From NCBI GenBank assembly GCA_965116015.1, contig OZ220477.1:868001-932000 (forward strand): a stretch of DNA of 64,000 nucleotides, written 5' to 3'. Position 1 is the first letter of the stretch; each line of letters begins with the position of its first letter. The translations under genes were made by a program, and so were the position numbers. Of the stretch, positions 50,929-58,923 are shown piece by piece. The notes under the pieces are model-generated. The model was not told the DNA's origin. It saw nothing but the letters and a program-made list of their open reading frames with translations, and searched no databases. Source of the DNA: S5-327 sp965116015 (lineage in GTDB: Bacteria > Chloroflexota > Dehalococcoidia > Lucifugimonadales > Australimonadaceae).

Positions 50929-51941
50929 CGGGGCGGGGCTCCGTGGACGTGGTCGTAGATGTCGTTGTCGGTTGGGAAGGGGGCGGCTTCGGCGGCGTCT
51001 GTGGCGGCGTTGATTTCGTTGCGCGCGGAGTTGAGGAGTTCGGCGTTGCGGGCGTTGGAGAGGGCGCCTGATTCGGCGAGCTGCGCGCGGAGTTTCTCGA
51101 TGGGGTCACGGAGGCGCGCCTGCTCAATCTCGCTGGGGTCGCGGTAGACCGAGTCGTCGTCGTCGCTGGTGTGGGGGAGGCATCGCTCGACGTTGAACTC
51201 GACGATGCTTGGTCCGCCTCCGGAGGCGGCGAGGCGGACTGCGGCGGCGGCGGCCTTGTAGGAGGGGTCGATGTCGGCGCCGTCGACTGTTGCGCCGGGC
51301 ATAGCGTAGGCGGCGGCGCGGCGGGAGATGCGGTCGATGGCCATTTGGCGGGATTGGGGGACGGAGATGGCGTATCTGTTGTTTTCGATGAAGAAGACGA
51401 CGGGGAGTTTGTGGACGGAGGCGAAGTTCATTGCTTCGTGGGCTTCGCCCTGACTTGTTGCGCCGTCGCCGAAGAAGCAGGCGACTACTGTGTTGCGGCC
51501 TTGCATTCTGGCGGCGAGGGCCCATCCGACGGCTTGTGGGATGTGCGTGCCGACGACGTTGGAGGGGTTGACGAAGTTGAGTTCGGGGGCGGCGCCGTGC
51601 TGGGGGAACTGGCGGGCGCCGGAGAGGGGCTCGTTTTCTTTGGCGAGGAAGCCGCGCAGGGATTGTTCGGGGGAGAGTCCGAGGGCGGTTGTTACGGCGA
51701 GGTCGCGGTAGTAGGTGAAGCAGAAGAAGTCGGGGGCGTTTCGGCGGAGGGCCCAGACTGCGGCGAGCTGGCTTGCCTCGTGTCCCTGGCAGGATGCGAC
51801 GATGGCGGCTTTGCCTTGCCTGTTCATTGTCCAGACGCGCTCGTCGAGGGCGCGGACGAGGAGCATAGCGGCGTAGATGTCGAGCAGGTCTTCCTGGGAG
51901 AGGGCGTCGTTGGGGTTCAGTTGCAGGTCGCGCGTGGTCAT
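50925..51941 (-). CDS. 2-oxoacid dehydrogenase E1 alpha subunit (branched-chain type)
   Basis: 338 residues. The thiamine-diphosphate motif is GDGATSQGEAHEAMNFASVH followed by PVVFFIENNRYAIS. The phosphorylation-loop equivalent reads RCLPHTSDDDDSVYR, as in branched-chain oxoacid dehydrogenases and unlike pyruvate dehydrogenase. The N-terminal helix ALSQEDLLDIYAAMLLVRAL is the usual start. It decarboxylates 2-oxoisovalerate-type acids for branched-chain amino-acid breakdown. It is the first gene of the E1alpha-E1beta-E2-AICAR transformylase-LipB series. Its start is 14 nt from a GATAAT -10-like box. Confidence 0.93.
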   Translation of the reverse strand: MTTRDLQLNPNDALSQEDLLDIYAAMLLVRALDERVWTMNRQGKAAIVASCQGHEASQLAAVWALRRNAPDFFCFTYYRDLAVTTALGLSPEQSLRGFLAKENEPLSGARQFPQHGAAPELNFVNPSNVVGTHIPQAVGWALAARMQGRNTVVACFFGDGATSQGEAHEAMNFASVHKLPVVFFIENNRYAISVPQSRQMAIDRISRRAAAYAMPGATVDGADIDPSYKAAAAAVRLAASGGGPSIVEFNVERCLPHTSDDDDSVYRDPSEIEQARLRDPIEKLRAQLAESGALSNARNAELLNSARNEINAATDAAEAAPFPTDNDIYDHVHGAPPR

Positions 51942-51953
51942 AGCGGTGGGGAG

Positions 51954-52066
51954 TGATTATCGGGCAGCGACGGGGCTGGCGTCGAGTCCAAGTCGGGGGC
52001 GCTGTTGCTGAGGCGTTTTCTTTTGCGAATCGATAGGTTCCGCGCGACGGGCAGCGGCGATAATCA
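51954..52066. promoter_or_regulatory. 9-bp inverted repeat framing the E1alpha/thiI divergent region
   Basis: TGATTATCG (51954-51962) and CGATAATCA (52058-52066) are perfect inverted copies, 95 nt apart. Each contains GATAAT, a -10-like hexamer, pointing towards E1alpha on the minus strand and towards thiI on the plus strand. Symmetrical divergent promoters or a dyad operator are both possible. -35 boxes are weak. Confidence 0.45.
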
Positions 52067-52163
52067 GGGGCAGACGCAGGGGAGCGGCTAGAATGGAGGC
52101 CGCCGAGCTCGCGAGCAGAGATTGCAGAGGGCAAGGGGCAGCGGCGGCGGAGGGGCAGCAGAC

Positions 52164-53354
52164 TTGGAGCAGGGGCGCGACGTACTTGTTCGCTTTCACG
52201 AGATTGGGCTGAAGGGGAGGAATCAGCCGATGTTCGTGGAGCAGCTGGTGGCGAATCTCAAGCGGGCGACTGCGGGGCTTGGGGTGGAGCGGGTGTGGTC
52301 GACGCGCATGATGGTTCGTATGCGGCTCGGGGCGGACGCGGAGAGGGAGGCGGCGCTCCGTCGGGCGCAGCAGGTGTTCGGGGCGGTGAGGATCAATGTT
52401 GCGCTGCGGGTCGAGCCGGAGTACGTGGCGATCTCGCGCCGCGTTGCGGAATTCGCGGCGTCGCGTTCGTTCGGGAGTTTCCGCATTTCGGCCAACCGGG
52501 CGTGGAAGGGATTTCCGCTGACTTCGCAGGAGCTCAATGCGCGGCTGGGGGAGGAGGCGCGGCTAGCGAGCGGGGCGACGGTTGACTTGTCGCGTCCTGA
52601 GCTTGATCTGCGGGTTGATGTGCATCGCGGCGATGCGTTTGTCTACGCGGACGACTACGCGGGGGCGGGAGGGCTGCCAGTAGGGACGTCGGGGAAGGTT
52701 GCGGCGCTGATGTCGGGAGGGATCGATTCGCCGGTTGCGGCGTGGCGGATGATGCGACGGGGATGCCTCGTGCTGCTTGTTCACTTTCATGCTTTTCCGC
52801 TGGTGGATGGGCGCTCTCGGGAGAAGGCGAAGGAGCTCGCCGAGCGGCTGAATGAGTGGCAGTTCGATACGCAGTTGCGGCTGGTTCCGTTCGCTGATGT
52901 GCAGCGGGCGATCATTCTGGAGACGCCGGAGCCGCTGCGGGTGGTGGCCTACCGGCGGTTTATGGCGCGAATCGCGGAGGTTATCGCGCGCAATGAGGGG
53001 GCGCGGGCGCTGGTTACTGGGGAGAGCGTCGGGCAGGTTGGGTCGCAGACGCTCCGCAATATTGCGACTGTGGACGAGGTGGTGTCGATGCCTGTGCTCC
53101 GGCCTCTTATCGGGATGGACAAGCAGGAGATCATCGATCAGGCTCGCGCAATCGGCACGTTTGAGACGTCGACGCAGCCGGACGAGGACTGCTGCACGCT
53201 GTTTGTTCCGAGGTCGGCGTCGACGGGGGTGCAGCCGTGGGAGATTGCTGCGGCGGAGTCGAATCTTGATGTTGAGGGTCTGGTGCGCGAGGCGGCGTCG
53301 CAAGCTGAGGTTTTCGAGCGTCATGCGCCCAGGGCGGCGCGGCGCCGGCGCTGA
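52164..53354 (+). CDS. thiI: tRNA 4-thiouridine synthase / thiazole sulfurtransferase, without rhodanese domain
   Basis: 396 residues if translation starts at TTG 52164, which has GGAGGGG at 9-nt spacing; a TTG at 52122 has no such signal. The N-terminal ferredoxin-like region starts VLVRFHEIGLKGRNQPMF, the THUMP domain follows, and the PP-loop SGGIDS is at 184-189. CCTLFVP and the region after it close the AANH domain. No C-terminal rhodanese extension is present, as in many Gram-positive and Chloroflexota ThiI proteins, so sulfur transfer needs another carrier. Confidence 0.9.
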   Translation: MEQGRDVLVRFHEIGLKGRNQPMFVEQLVANLKRATAGLGVERVWSTRMMVRMRLGADAEREAALRRAQQVFGAVRINVALRVEPEYVAISRRVAEFAASRSFGSFRISANRAWKGFPLTSQELNARLGEEARLASGATVDLSRPELDLRVDVHRGDAFVYADDYAGAGGLPVGTSGKVAALMSGGIDSPVAAWRMMRRGCLVLLVHFHAFPLVDGRSREKAKELAERLNEWQFDTQLRLVPFADVQRAIILETPEPLRVVAYRRFMARIAEVIARNEGARALVTGESVGQVGSQTLRNIATVDEVVSMPVLRPLIGMDKQEIIDQARAIGTFETSTQPDEDCCTLFVPRSASTGVQPWEIAAAESNLDVEGLVREAASQAEVFERHAPRAARRRR

Positions 53355-53586
53355 CAGGCGCGTTAGGGGCGGAGGGGGCGCGAGGGGCGGGCATCTCATG
53401 GCGAGCCGCTGGCGCGGCATCGCCTTGCGGGGAGTAGGAGGGCGCAGCGCGCGAGGCTCCCTCTTCGCGGGGCGTTCTAAACGACGAGTCGGTGCATCGA
53501 TTTATGGGCGCGGCGTGGGCGATTGACGCGTTGACGAGCGCCTGATAGAAGCAGGCGGCGGCGCTTTCTTGCTGCGGAGGTTGTTT

Positions 53587-54363
53587 ATGTCGCGCGAGCT
53601 TGACGAGGTTAAGCGAGAGGTGGCGATCGCGAATCGGGTACTGGCGGAGATGGGGCTTGCCACGCACATTCTCGCGTCGCTGGGGCACGCGAGCCTGCGT
53701 GTTCCCAATCAGCCTGGGCTGTTTGTGGTGAAGGGTCGGGGGTACGCGACGGACGCCCTGCATGTGGCGCGTCCGGAGGACATGATTGTTGTGGATGTCG
53801 ACGGCAATTTTGTCGATGGGCCGAAGGGGACGTCGCAGTGTTACGAGGTGAAGATGCACTCTTGCATCTACCGGGAGCGCCCGGATGTGATGTCGGTTGT
53901 GCATACGCATCCCCGGTACACGAACGTTCTGGGGCTGAACGGGGCGAGGCTGAAGCCGATGTCGAACGAGGGTCATCAGTTGGTTCGGAAGGAGATTCCG
54001 GTTTTCCCACACTCCAAGCTCATCATTACGGAGGAGGACGGGATGCAGGTTGTGCGGGCTATGGGGAGCAGCGAGGCGCTGCTGCTGCGCGGACACGGGG
54101 CGGTGACTGCGGGGCGCAATCTTGAGGCGTCGGTGATGCATATGCTGCATCTGGAGGAGCAGTCGCGGCTGAATTGGATCGCGCTGTCGGCGTTCGGGGC
54201 GGACTATGAGGGGATTCCGGACGAGAGCATGGACGAGTTTGCGGCGGGTCAGGCGGCGATGCGCGAGGCTCCGCATCTTGCGGGGCCGCTGTCGAATATG
54301 CCTCCGGTTACGGTCGGCGGGGTGTGGAAGCACTACACGGAGCTGGTGAGCGGGGATTTGTAG
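53587..54363 (+). CDS. Class II aldolase/adducin family protein, copy 2
   Basis: 258 residues from the ATG at 53587, which has GGAGG upstream. The metal site is VVHTHPRYTNVLG (HxH) with the later His in LLRGHGAVTAG; the acidic partner is in CYEVKMHSCIYRERPD. LASLGHASLRVPN opens the fold. It differs from copy 1 (40043-40786) mainly in loops. The C-terminal VTVGGVWKHYTELVSG is typical of the ribulose-phosphate/3-oxo acid aldolase-like group. Substrate unknown; single gene. Confidence 0.87.
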   Translation: MSRELDEVKREVAIANRVLAEMGLATHILASLGHASLRVPNQPGLFVVKGRGYATDALHVARPEDMIVVDVDGNFVDGPKGTSQCYEVKMHSCIYRERPDVMSVVHTHPRYTNVLGLNGARLKPMSNEGHQLVRKEIPVFPHSKLIITEEDGMQVVRAMGSSEALLLRGHGAVTAGRNLEASVMHMLHLEEQSRLNWIALSAFGADYEGIPDESMDEFAAGQAAMREAPHLAGPLSNMPPVTVGGVWKHYTELVSGDL

Positions 54364-54433
54364 CGGGGGCTAGGCGCGCGGGGCTGACGGGTGGCGTCGC
54401 GCGTCGTGATAGCCTGCGGCAAGGGAGAACCTT

Positions 54434-55660
54434 GTGGACGCGCTTTCTTGCGAAGAACTGCTGCAGCTGCTCGCGAGCGGCGAGTCTGACAGGGCGGAGT
54501 TCAAGGAATCCCTAACGGGGAAAGCTCCGGATGCTGTCCGGGAGGCAGTGTGCGCATTCGCCAACGATCTGCCCGGCCACGGGCTGCCTGGGGCTGTTTT
54601 TGTCGGGGCGCGGAACGACGGCACGCCGACTGGAGAGAGCATTACCGATGCCCTGCTCCTGCAGCTTGCAGATATCAAAACTGACGGCAATATCGTGCCC
54701 CCGCCCTCCCTTACTGTGCAGAAGCGCTTGCTGAACGGCGGGGAGCTCGCTGTCGTAACGGTGGCGCCCTCCGACTCTCCGCCTGTGCGTTTCAAGGGGC
54801 GGATACACGTTCGCATCGGGCCGAGGCGCGGGGTCGCGACAGCGCAGGATGAGCGCATCCTCAACGAACGGAGGCGGCACGGCGACCGGCCGTTTGATCT
54901 GCAGCCTATCCCCTCAGCGCGGTTGAGCGATCTGAATCTGACGCAATTCGAGAACGAGTACCTTCCCCATGCCTTTGCAAGGGATGTGTTGGACGCCAAC
55001 GACCGTACGCTTGAGGAGCGGCTTGCGGCGGTGAAGATGGCAGCTTCAGGGGAGAACGCCACTCCCACCGTGTTGGGGATACTTGTTTTGGGCAAGAGCC
55101 CGCAGGACTTCATCCCCGGGGCGTATGCGCAGTTCCTCCGGCTAGATGGTCTGGGGCTAGACAGTCCTGTGATAGATGATGAAGAGATTCGGGGTTCCGT
55201 TTCGGATGTGCTTCGGCGACTGGACGAGAAGATGAGCGCACACAACCGTACGGCGGTTGATTTTACTTCCTCGCGGCTTGAACGCCGGAGCGTTTCCTAC
55301 CCACTAGGCGCGCTGCAGCAGATAACCCGCAACGCCGTGATGCACCGGGCTTATGAGGCCACGAACGCTCCCATCCGCGTCTCCTGGTTCAATGACCGCG
55401 TAGAGGTCTCCAGCCCCGGAGGGCCGTTCGGGAGCGTCAATGTGGATAATTTCGCGGCTCCTGGCATTACTGACTATCGAAACCCGAACCTTGCTGAAGC
55501 GATGAGGACTCTGGGTTTCGTGCAGCGCTTCGGTGTCGGCATATCGACAGCGCGGCGGCTGCTGGAAGAGGCGGGATGCCCAACGCCTGAGTTTTCACCT
55601 ACCGACGACTACGTGTTCGTAACGGTGCGGGCTTCACGAAGCAGCGAGGGGAATTCGTAA
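54434..55660 (+). CDS. AlbA_2 (Schlafen-like) plus ATP-binding domain protein
   Basis: 408 residues from GTG 54434 behind AAGGGAGAA. Residues ~12-130 form the AlbA_2/AAA_4 divergent-ATPase domain: GESDRAEFKESLTGK, CAFANDLPGHGLPGAVFVGA and the FKGRIHVRIGPRRG segment. The C-terminal ~170 residues form an HATPase_c_4-like region: ALQQITRNAVMHRAYEATNA, RVEVSSPGGPFGSV and GFVQRFGVGISTARRLLEEA. Proteins of this build are annotated as ATP-dependent transcription regulators or helicase-like, and several lie in defence loci. The next gene begins on its last base (TAATG), so the two are a strict pair. Confidence 0.85.
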   Translation: MDALSCEELLQLLASGESDRAEFKESLTGKAPDAVREAVCAFANDLPGHGLPGAVFVGARNDGTPTGESITDALLLQLADIKTDGNIVPPPSLTVQKRLLNGGELAVVTVAPSDSPPVRFKGRIHVRIGPRRGVATAQDERILNERRRHGDRPFDLQPIPSARLSDLNLTQFENEYLPHAFARDVLDANDRTLEERLAAVKMAASGENATPTVLGILVLGKSPQDFIPGAYAQFLRLDGLGLDSPVIDDEEIRGSVSDVLRRLDEKMSAHNRTAVDFTSSRLERRSVSYPLGALQQITRNAVMHRAYEATNAPIRVSWFNDRVEVSSPGGPFGSVNVDNFAAPGITDYRNPNLAEAMRTLGFVQRFGVGISTARRLLEEAGCPTPEFSPTDDYVFVTVRASRSSEGNS

Positions 55661-56667
55661 TGAGCGCGCCTGTTCTTACGTTCTTCAACAACAAGGGGGG
55701 CGTCGGCAAGACGTCGCTGATCTACCACTTGGCGTGGATGTATGCGGACTTAGGCGTGCGCGTTGTAGCTGGCGACCTGGATCCGCAGGCGAACCTCACG
55801 GGGATGTTCGTTGATGACAACCGCCTAGATGTTCTGTGGAGCGACGAGGGGGAACGGCGGACTGTTTACGGAGCTCTCCAGCCGCTGTTGGAGGGCACGG
55901 GGGACATTGCGGCTCCGCGCCTGGAGCAACCCGCGCCGAATCTGTGGCTGCTCGCCGGCGATCTGAAGATGTCCGCGACTGAGGAGGAGTTGTCGAGCCA
56001 GTGGCCGCGCTCTATGGATAGGGATCAGCGCGCGTTCAGAGTTCTCTCTGCGCTGTGGCGAGCGATTCAAGGCGCTGCTGACCACGTCGATGCTGAGCTC
56101 GCGCTCGTGGACGTAGGGCCGAACCTCGGCGCGCTCAACAGGGCCGCTCTGGTGGCGACTGATTATGTGGTTGTTCCTTTAGGAGCAGACATCTACTCCC
56201 TGCAGGGGCTCCGCAACCTCGGGCCTACGCTGAAAGGCTGGCGGAAGGGGTGGGAAGAGCGGCTCAATCGCAACCCAATTCCTAATCTGCCTATGCCAAA
56301 GGGTCGAATGCAGCCAGTCGGCTACGTCGTTCAGCAGCATGCGGTTCGTTTGAGTCGTCCTGTGAGGGCATATGACAAGTGGGTCAAGCGCATACCGGAG
56401 GAGTACCGGAGCCGTCTGCTGAAAACGGGCGAGGTTGACGGCTCGCAGAGCGTGGAGGAAGACGCGAACTGCCTGGCGACTATCAGGCACTACCGTAGTC
56501 TCGCGCCGATGTCTCAGGAGGCGCGGAAGCCTATCTTCAATCTCACTACCGCCGATGGGGCGTTCGGCAGCCACGCGGCAGCCGCGAGGGACGCTTACGC
56601 CGATTTCAAGACTCTTGCGCTGAAGTTGTTAGCGAGAGCAGGCATTCAGCCGGCGAGCATTTCGTGA
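55660..56667 (+). CDS. ParA/MinD-like P-loop ATPase
   Basis: 335 residues. A deviant Walker A KGGVGKTS (12-19), the DLDPQANLTGMF switch (Walker A-prime) and VDVGPNLGALNRAA (Walker B) mark the ParA/Soj group. It has no ParB partner or plasmid genes around; instead it overlaps by 1 bp the AlbA_2-type gene. The region after residue 180 (LRNLGPTLKGWRKGWEERL) is less like chromosome-partition ParA. Likely part of a two-gene module of unknown role: defence, regulation or a decayed mobile element. Confidence 0.85.
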   Translation: MSAPVLTFFNNKGGVGKTSLIYHLAWMYADLGVRVVAGDLDPQANLTGMFVDDNRLDVLWSDEGERRTVYGALQPLLEGTGDIAAPRLEQPAPNLWLLAGDLKMSATEEELSSQWPRSMDRDQRAFRVLSALWRAIQGAADHVDAELALVDVGPNLGALNRAALVATDYVVVPLGADIYSLQGLRNLGPTLKGWRKGWEERLNRNPIPNLPMPKGRMQPVGYVVQQHAVRLSRPVRAYDKWVKRIPEEYRSRLLKTGEVDGSQSVEEDANCLATIRHYRSLAPMSQEARKPIFNLTTADGAFGSHAAAARDAYADFKTLALKLLARAGIQPASIS

Positions 56668-56714
56668 CGCGCTAGCCGGAGCCAAGGCAACGCCGCCGAC
56701 CTCCCCTGCCCGTT

Positions 56715-56720
56715 TATACT
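56715..56720 (+). promoter_or_regulatory. Putative -10 element for leaderless enoyl-CoA hydratase mRNA
   Basis: TATACT ends 7 nt before the ATG at 56728, and no Shine-Dalgarno lies between. Transcription would then start at the A of the start codon. Confidence 0.45.
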
Positions 56721-56727
56721 TGCGGGC

Positions 56728-57516
56728 ATGGACGACCGGGTTCGTTTGGATGTCGCCGATGGGGTCGGGACGGTTGTGCTGAATCGGCCGGAGCAGCACA
56801 ACGCTATCGATTTCGCGATGTGGAATGAGATCGGAGCGGTTGCGTCGAGGCTTGCGGACGACGATTCGGCGAGGGTTGTTGTGCTGCAAGGCGCAGGGGA
56901 ACGGGCGTTCTCGGCAGGCGCGGACATCAAGGATTTTCCTGCGCATCGGAGTTCGAGCGCGCTCGCTGCGGAGTACGCTTCCGCGTTCGAGGGGGCTCTC
57001 GATGCGATCGAGCGGCTGCCGAAGCCGACGATTTCGATGATCCGGGGCATCTGCGTTGGGGGCGGGTGCGAGCTGGCGATGGCGACCGATCTTCGCATCG
57101 CGGCTGAGGGGAGCGTGTTCGCTGTGCCCGTCGCGAAAATCGGGGTTCTGGTGGGCTACAAGGAGATGCGGCGTCTCGCGCAGCTGGTTGGGCCTGGGCA
57201 TGCGGCGAATCTGCTGCTCACTGCGCGGAGTTTTGATGAGCGGGAGGCGCTGCGCATGGGGCTTATCACGGAGGTTGCGCCCGCCGGAGAGCTGGTCGAG
57301 CGCACGTATGGGCTGGCTCGCGCGATGGCGTCGTATGCGCCCCTTACGCAGTCGGGCCACAAGCGCATTCTGCGGGCTGTGCTAAGGGATCCGGGGCTTG
57401 CCAGTCTGTCGGAGGAGGAGCGGCGGCTGCCGTTGTCGATATTCGACACGGACGATGGGATGGAGGGATACCGGGCGTTCGTTGAGAAGCGCGCTCCGCG
57501 CTTCAGAGGGAGGTAG
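56728..57516 (+). CDS. Enoyl-CoA hydratase/isomerase family protein
   Basis: 262 residues, crotonase fold. VVLNRPEQHNAIDFAM and GERAFSAGADIKDFPAHR form the first oxyanion loop; KPTISMIRGICVGGGCELAMATD is the signature. The first catalytic Glu position of crotonases falls in AVPVAKIGVL and is Val/Lys here, so water addition may not be its reaction; decarboxylase, isomerase or thioesterase-type activity is possible. It is followed 2 nt later by a CoA-transferase, so it acts on a CoA ester made by it. Confidence 0.87.
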   Translation: MDDRVRLDVADGVGTVVLNRPEQHNAIDFAMWNEIGAVASRLADDDSARVVVLQGAGERAFSAGADIKDFPAHRSSSALAAEYASAFEGALDAIERLPKPTISMIRGICVGGGCELAMATDLRIAAEGSVFAVPVAKIGVLVGYKEMRRLAQLVGPGHAANLLLTARSFDEREALRMGLITEVAPAGELVERTYGLARAMASYAPLTQSGHKRILRAVLRDPGLASLSEEERRLPLSIFDTDDGMEGYRAFVEKRAPRFRGR

Positions 57517-57518
57517 GC

Positions 57519-58706
57519 GTGGCGGCTATGCCTCTGGAGGGGGCGATCGTTGTCGATTGCACGCAGGTGATGGCGGGGCCGTTCTGCACGCTGCTTCTGG
57601 CCGATATGGGGGCGGATGTAATCAAGGTGGAGAAGCCGGGCGGGGACGACTCGCGGCGGATGGGGCCTCCGTTCGTTAATGGGGAGTCTGCGGCGTTCCT
57701 GGGGATCAATCGCAATAAGCGGGGCGTTGTTCTTGATTTCAAGCGCGATGTTGACCGCCGGGTGTTCAGGGAGCTGACGCGCAAGGCGGATGTTGTGGCG
57801 GAGAGCTTCAGGCCGGGGACGATGGAGCGGTTGGGGCTGGGAGCCGATGATCTGCGGCGGGGGCATCCGGAGCTTATCTATGTGGCGGTGTCGGGGTTCG
57901 GGAGGACGGGGCCGTACAGGGAGCGTCCGGGGTACGATCTTCTGGCGCAAGGGATGTCGGGGATGATGAGCGTGACGGGGCATGCTGGTTCGGCGCCGGT
58001 GAAGGCGAGCGCGCCGCTGGCGGATCTGAGCGCCGGGTTATTTGCGGCCTACGGGACGCTGTCGGCCTACGTTCACCGGCTCAAGACGGGGGAGGGTCAG
58101 GTAGTGGACACGTCGCTGCTGGAGGCGGCGATCGCGTTGACGGTGTGGGAGGCGGCGGAGTTGTGGGGTTCGGGGGAGGTTCCGGGGAGGCGGGGGTCAG
58201 CTCACCGGCTGGTTGCTCCGTATCAGGCGATCGAGAGCGCGGACGGTTACTTTAATCTCGGGGTGGCGAATCAGGCGAATTACGAGCGGTTGTGCGCGGC
58301 GCTGGAGCGTCCGGATTTGTTGTCGGATGAGCGGTTCGCGACGAACGCCGACCGGGTGAGGCATTATGAGGAGCTGGCGGAGGCTATTCAGGCTACGACG
58401 CGGGGGAAGACGTCGTCTGAGTGGCTGGCTATCTTCGAGCGGACGGGGACGCCTGCGGGGCCTATCTACGATATGTCGGAGGTTTTCCGAGACGAGCAGG
58501 CGCTGGCGCGGGGGATGGTTGAGGAGCTGGAGCATCCTGTCGCGGGGGTTGTTCGGCACCTGGGGATTCCGGTGAAGCTGTCTGCGACGCCGGGGTCGAT
58601 CCGGCTACCGGCGCCGACGCTGGGGCAGCACACGGAGGCTGTCTTGCGGGAGTTCGGCATCGCGGAGGGGGACATCGCCGCGGTGATGGGCGGGGGCGAG
58701 TTCTGA
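57519..58706 (+). CDS. Family III (CaiB/BaiF) CoA-transferase
   Basis: 395 residues from GTG 57519 (or ATG 57528). GAIVVDCTQVMAGPFCTLLL, GADVIKVEKPGG and INRNKRGVVLDFKRD open the fold; the catalytic Asp lies in RPGYDLLAQGMSGMM; the C-terminal GTPAGPIYDMSEVFRDEQAL and LGQHTEAVLREFG are family standard. It transfers CoA from an acyl-CoA donor to a carboxylic acid such as a carnitine-, succinyl- or benzylsuccinate-type acid. It starts 2 nt after the enoyl-CoA hydratase-like gene, forming an acyl-CoA activation pair. Confidence 0.92.
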   Translation: MAAMPLEGAIVVDCTQVMAGPFCTLLLADMGADVIKVEKPGGDDSRRMGPPFVNGESAAFLGINRNKRGVVLDFKRDVDRRVFRELTRKADVVAESFRPGTMERLGLGADDLRRGHPELIYVAVSGFGRTGPYRERPGYDLLAQGMSGMMSVTGHAGSAPVKASAPLADLSAGLFAAYGTLSAYVHRLKTGEGQVVDTSLLEAAIALTVWEAAELWGSGEVPGRRGSAHRLVAPYQAIESADGYFNLGVANQANYERLCAALERPDLLSDERFATNADRVRHYEELAEAIQATTRGKTSSEWLAIFERTGTPAGPIYDMSEVFRDEQALARGMVEELEHPVAGVVRHLGIPVKLSATPGSIRLPAPTLGQHTEAVLREFGIAEGDIAAVMGGGEF

Positions 58707-58923
58707 TCTTCGCTGTGCCGATGCGCGGAGGGACGCGGGGGCCGGCGCTTGCCGCCCAAGCCGGTTGCTGCGCGCGGAGGGGGCAAGCATCAACTTGGAG
58801 AAACGATGGCGCAAGCGCGCGTCGGCGTGCGGTGTGGGCTCGGCCCGGTCGGGGCGCTCTTTTTGCTATGTTAAGGCTCGGGGAGAGCTCCGGGCAGGAT
58901 ACTAACTGGGAGAGGAGAAGCAG

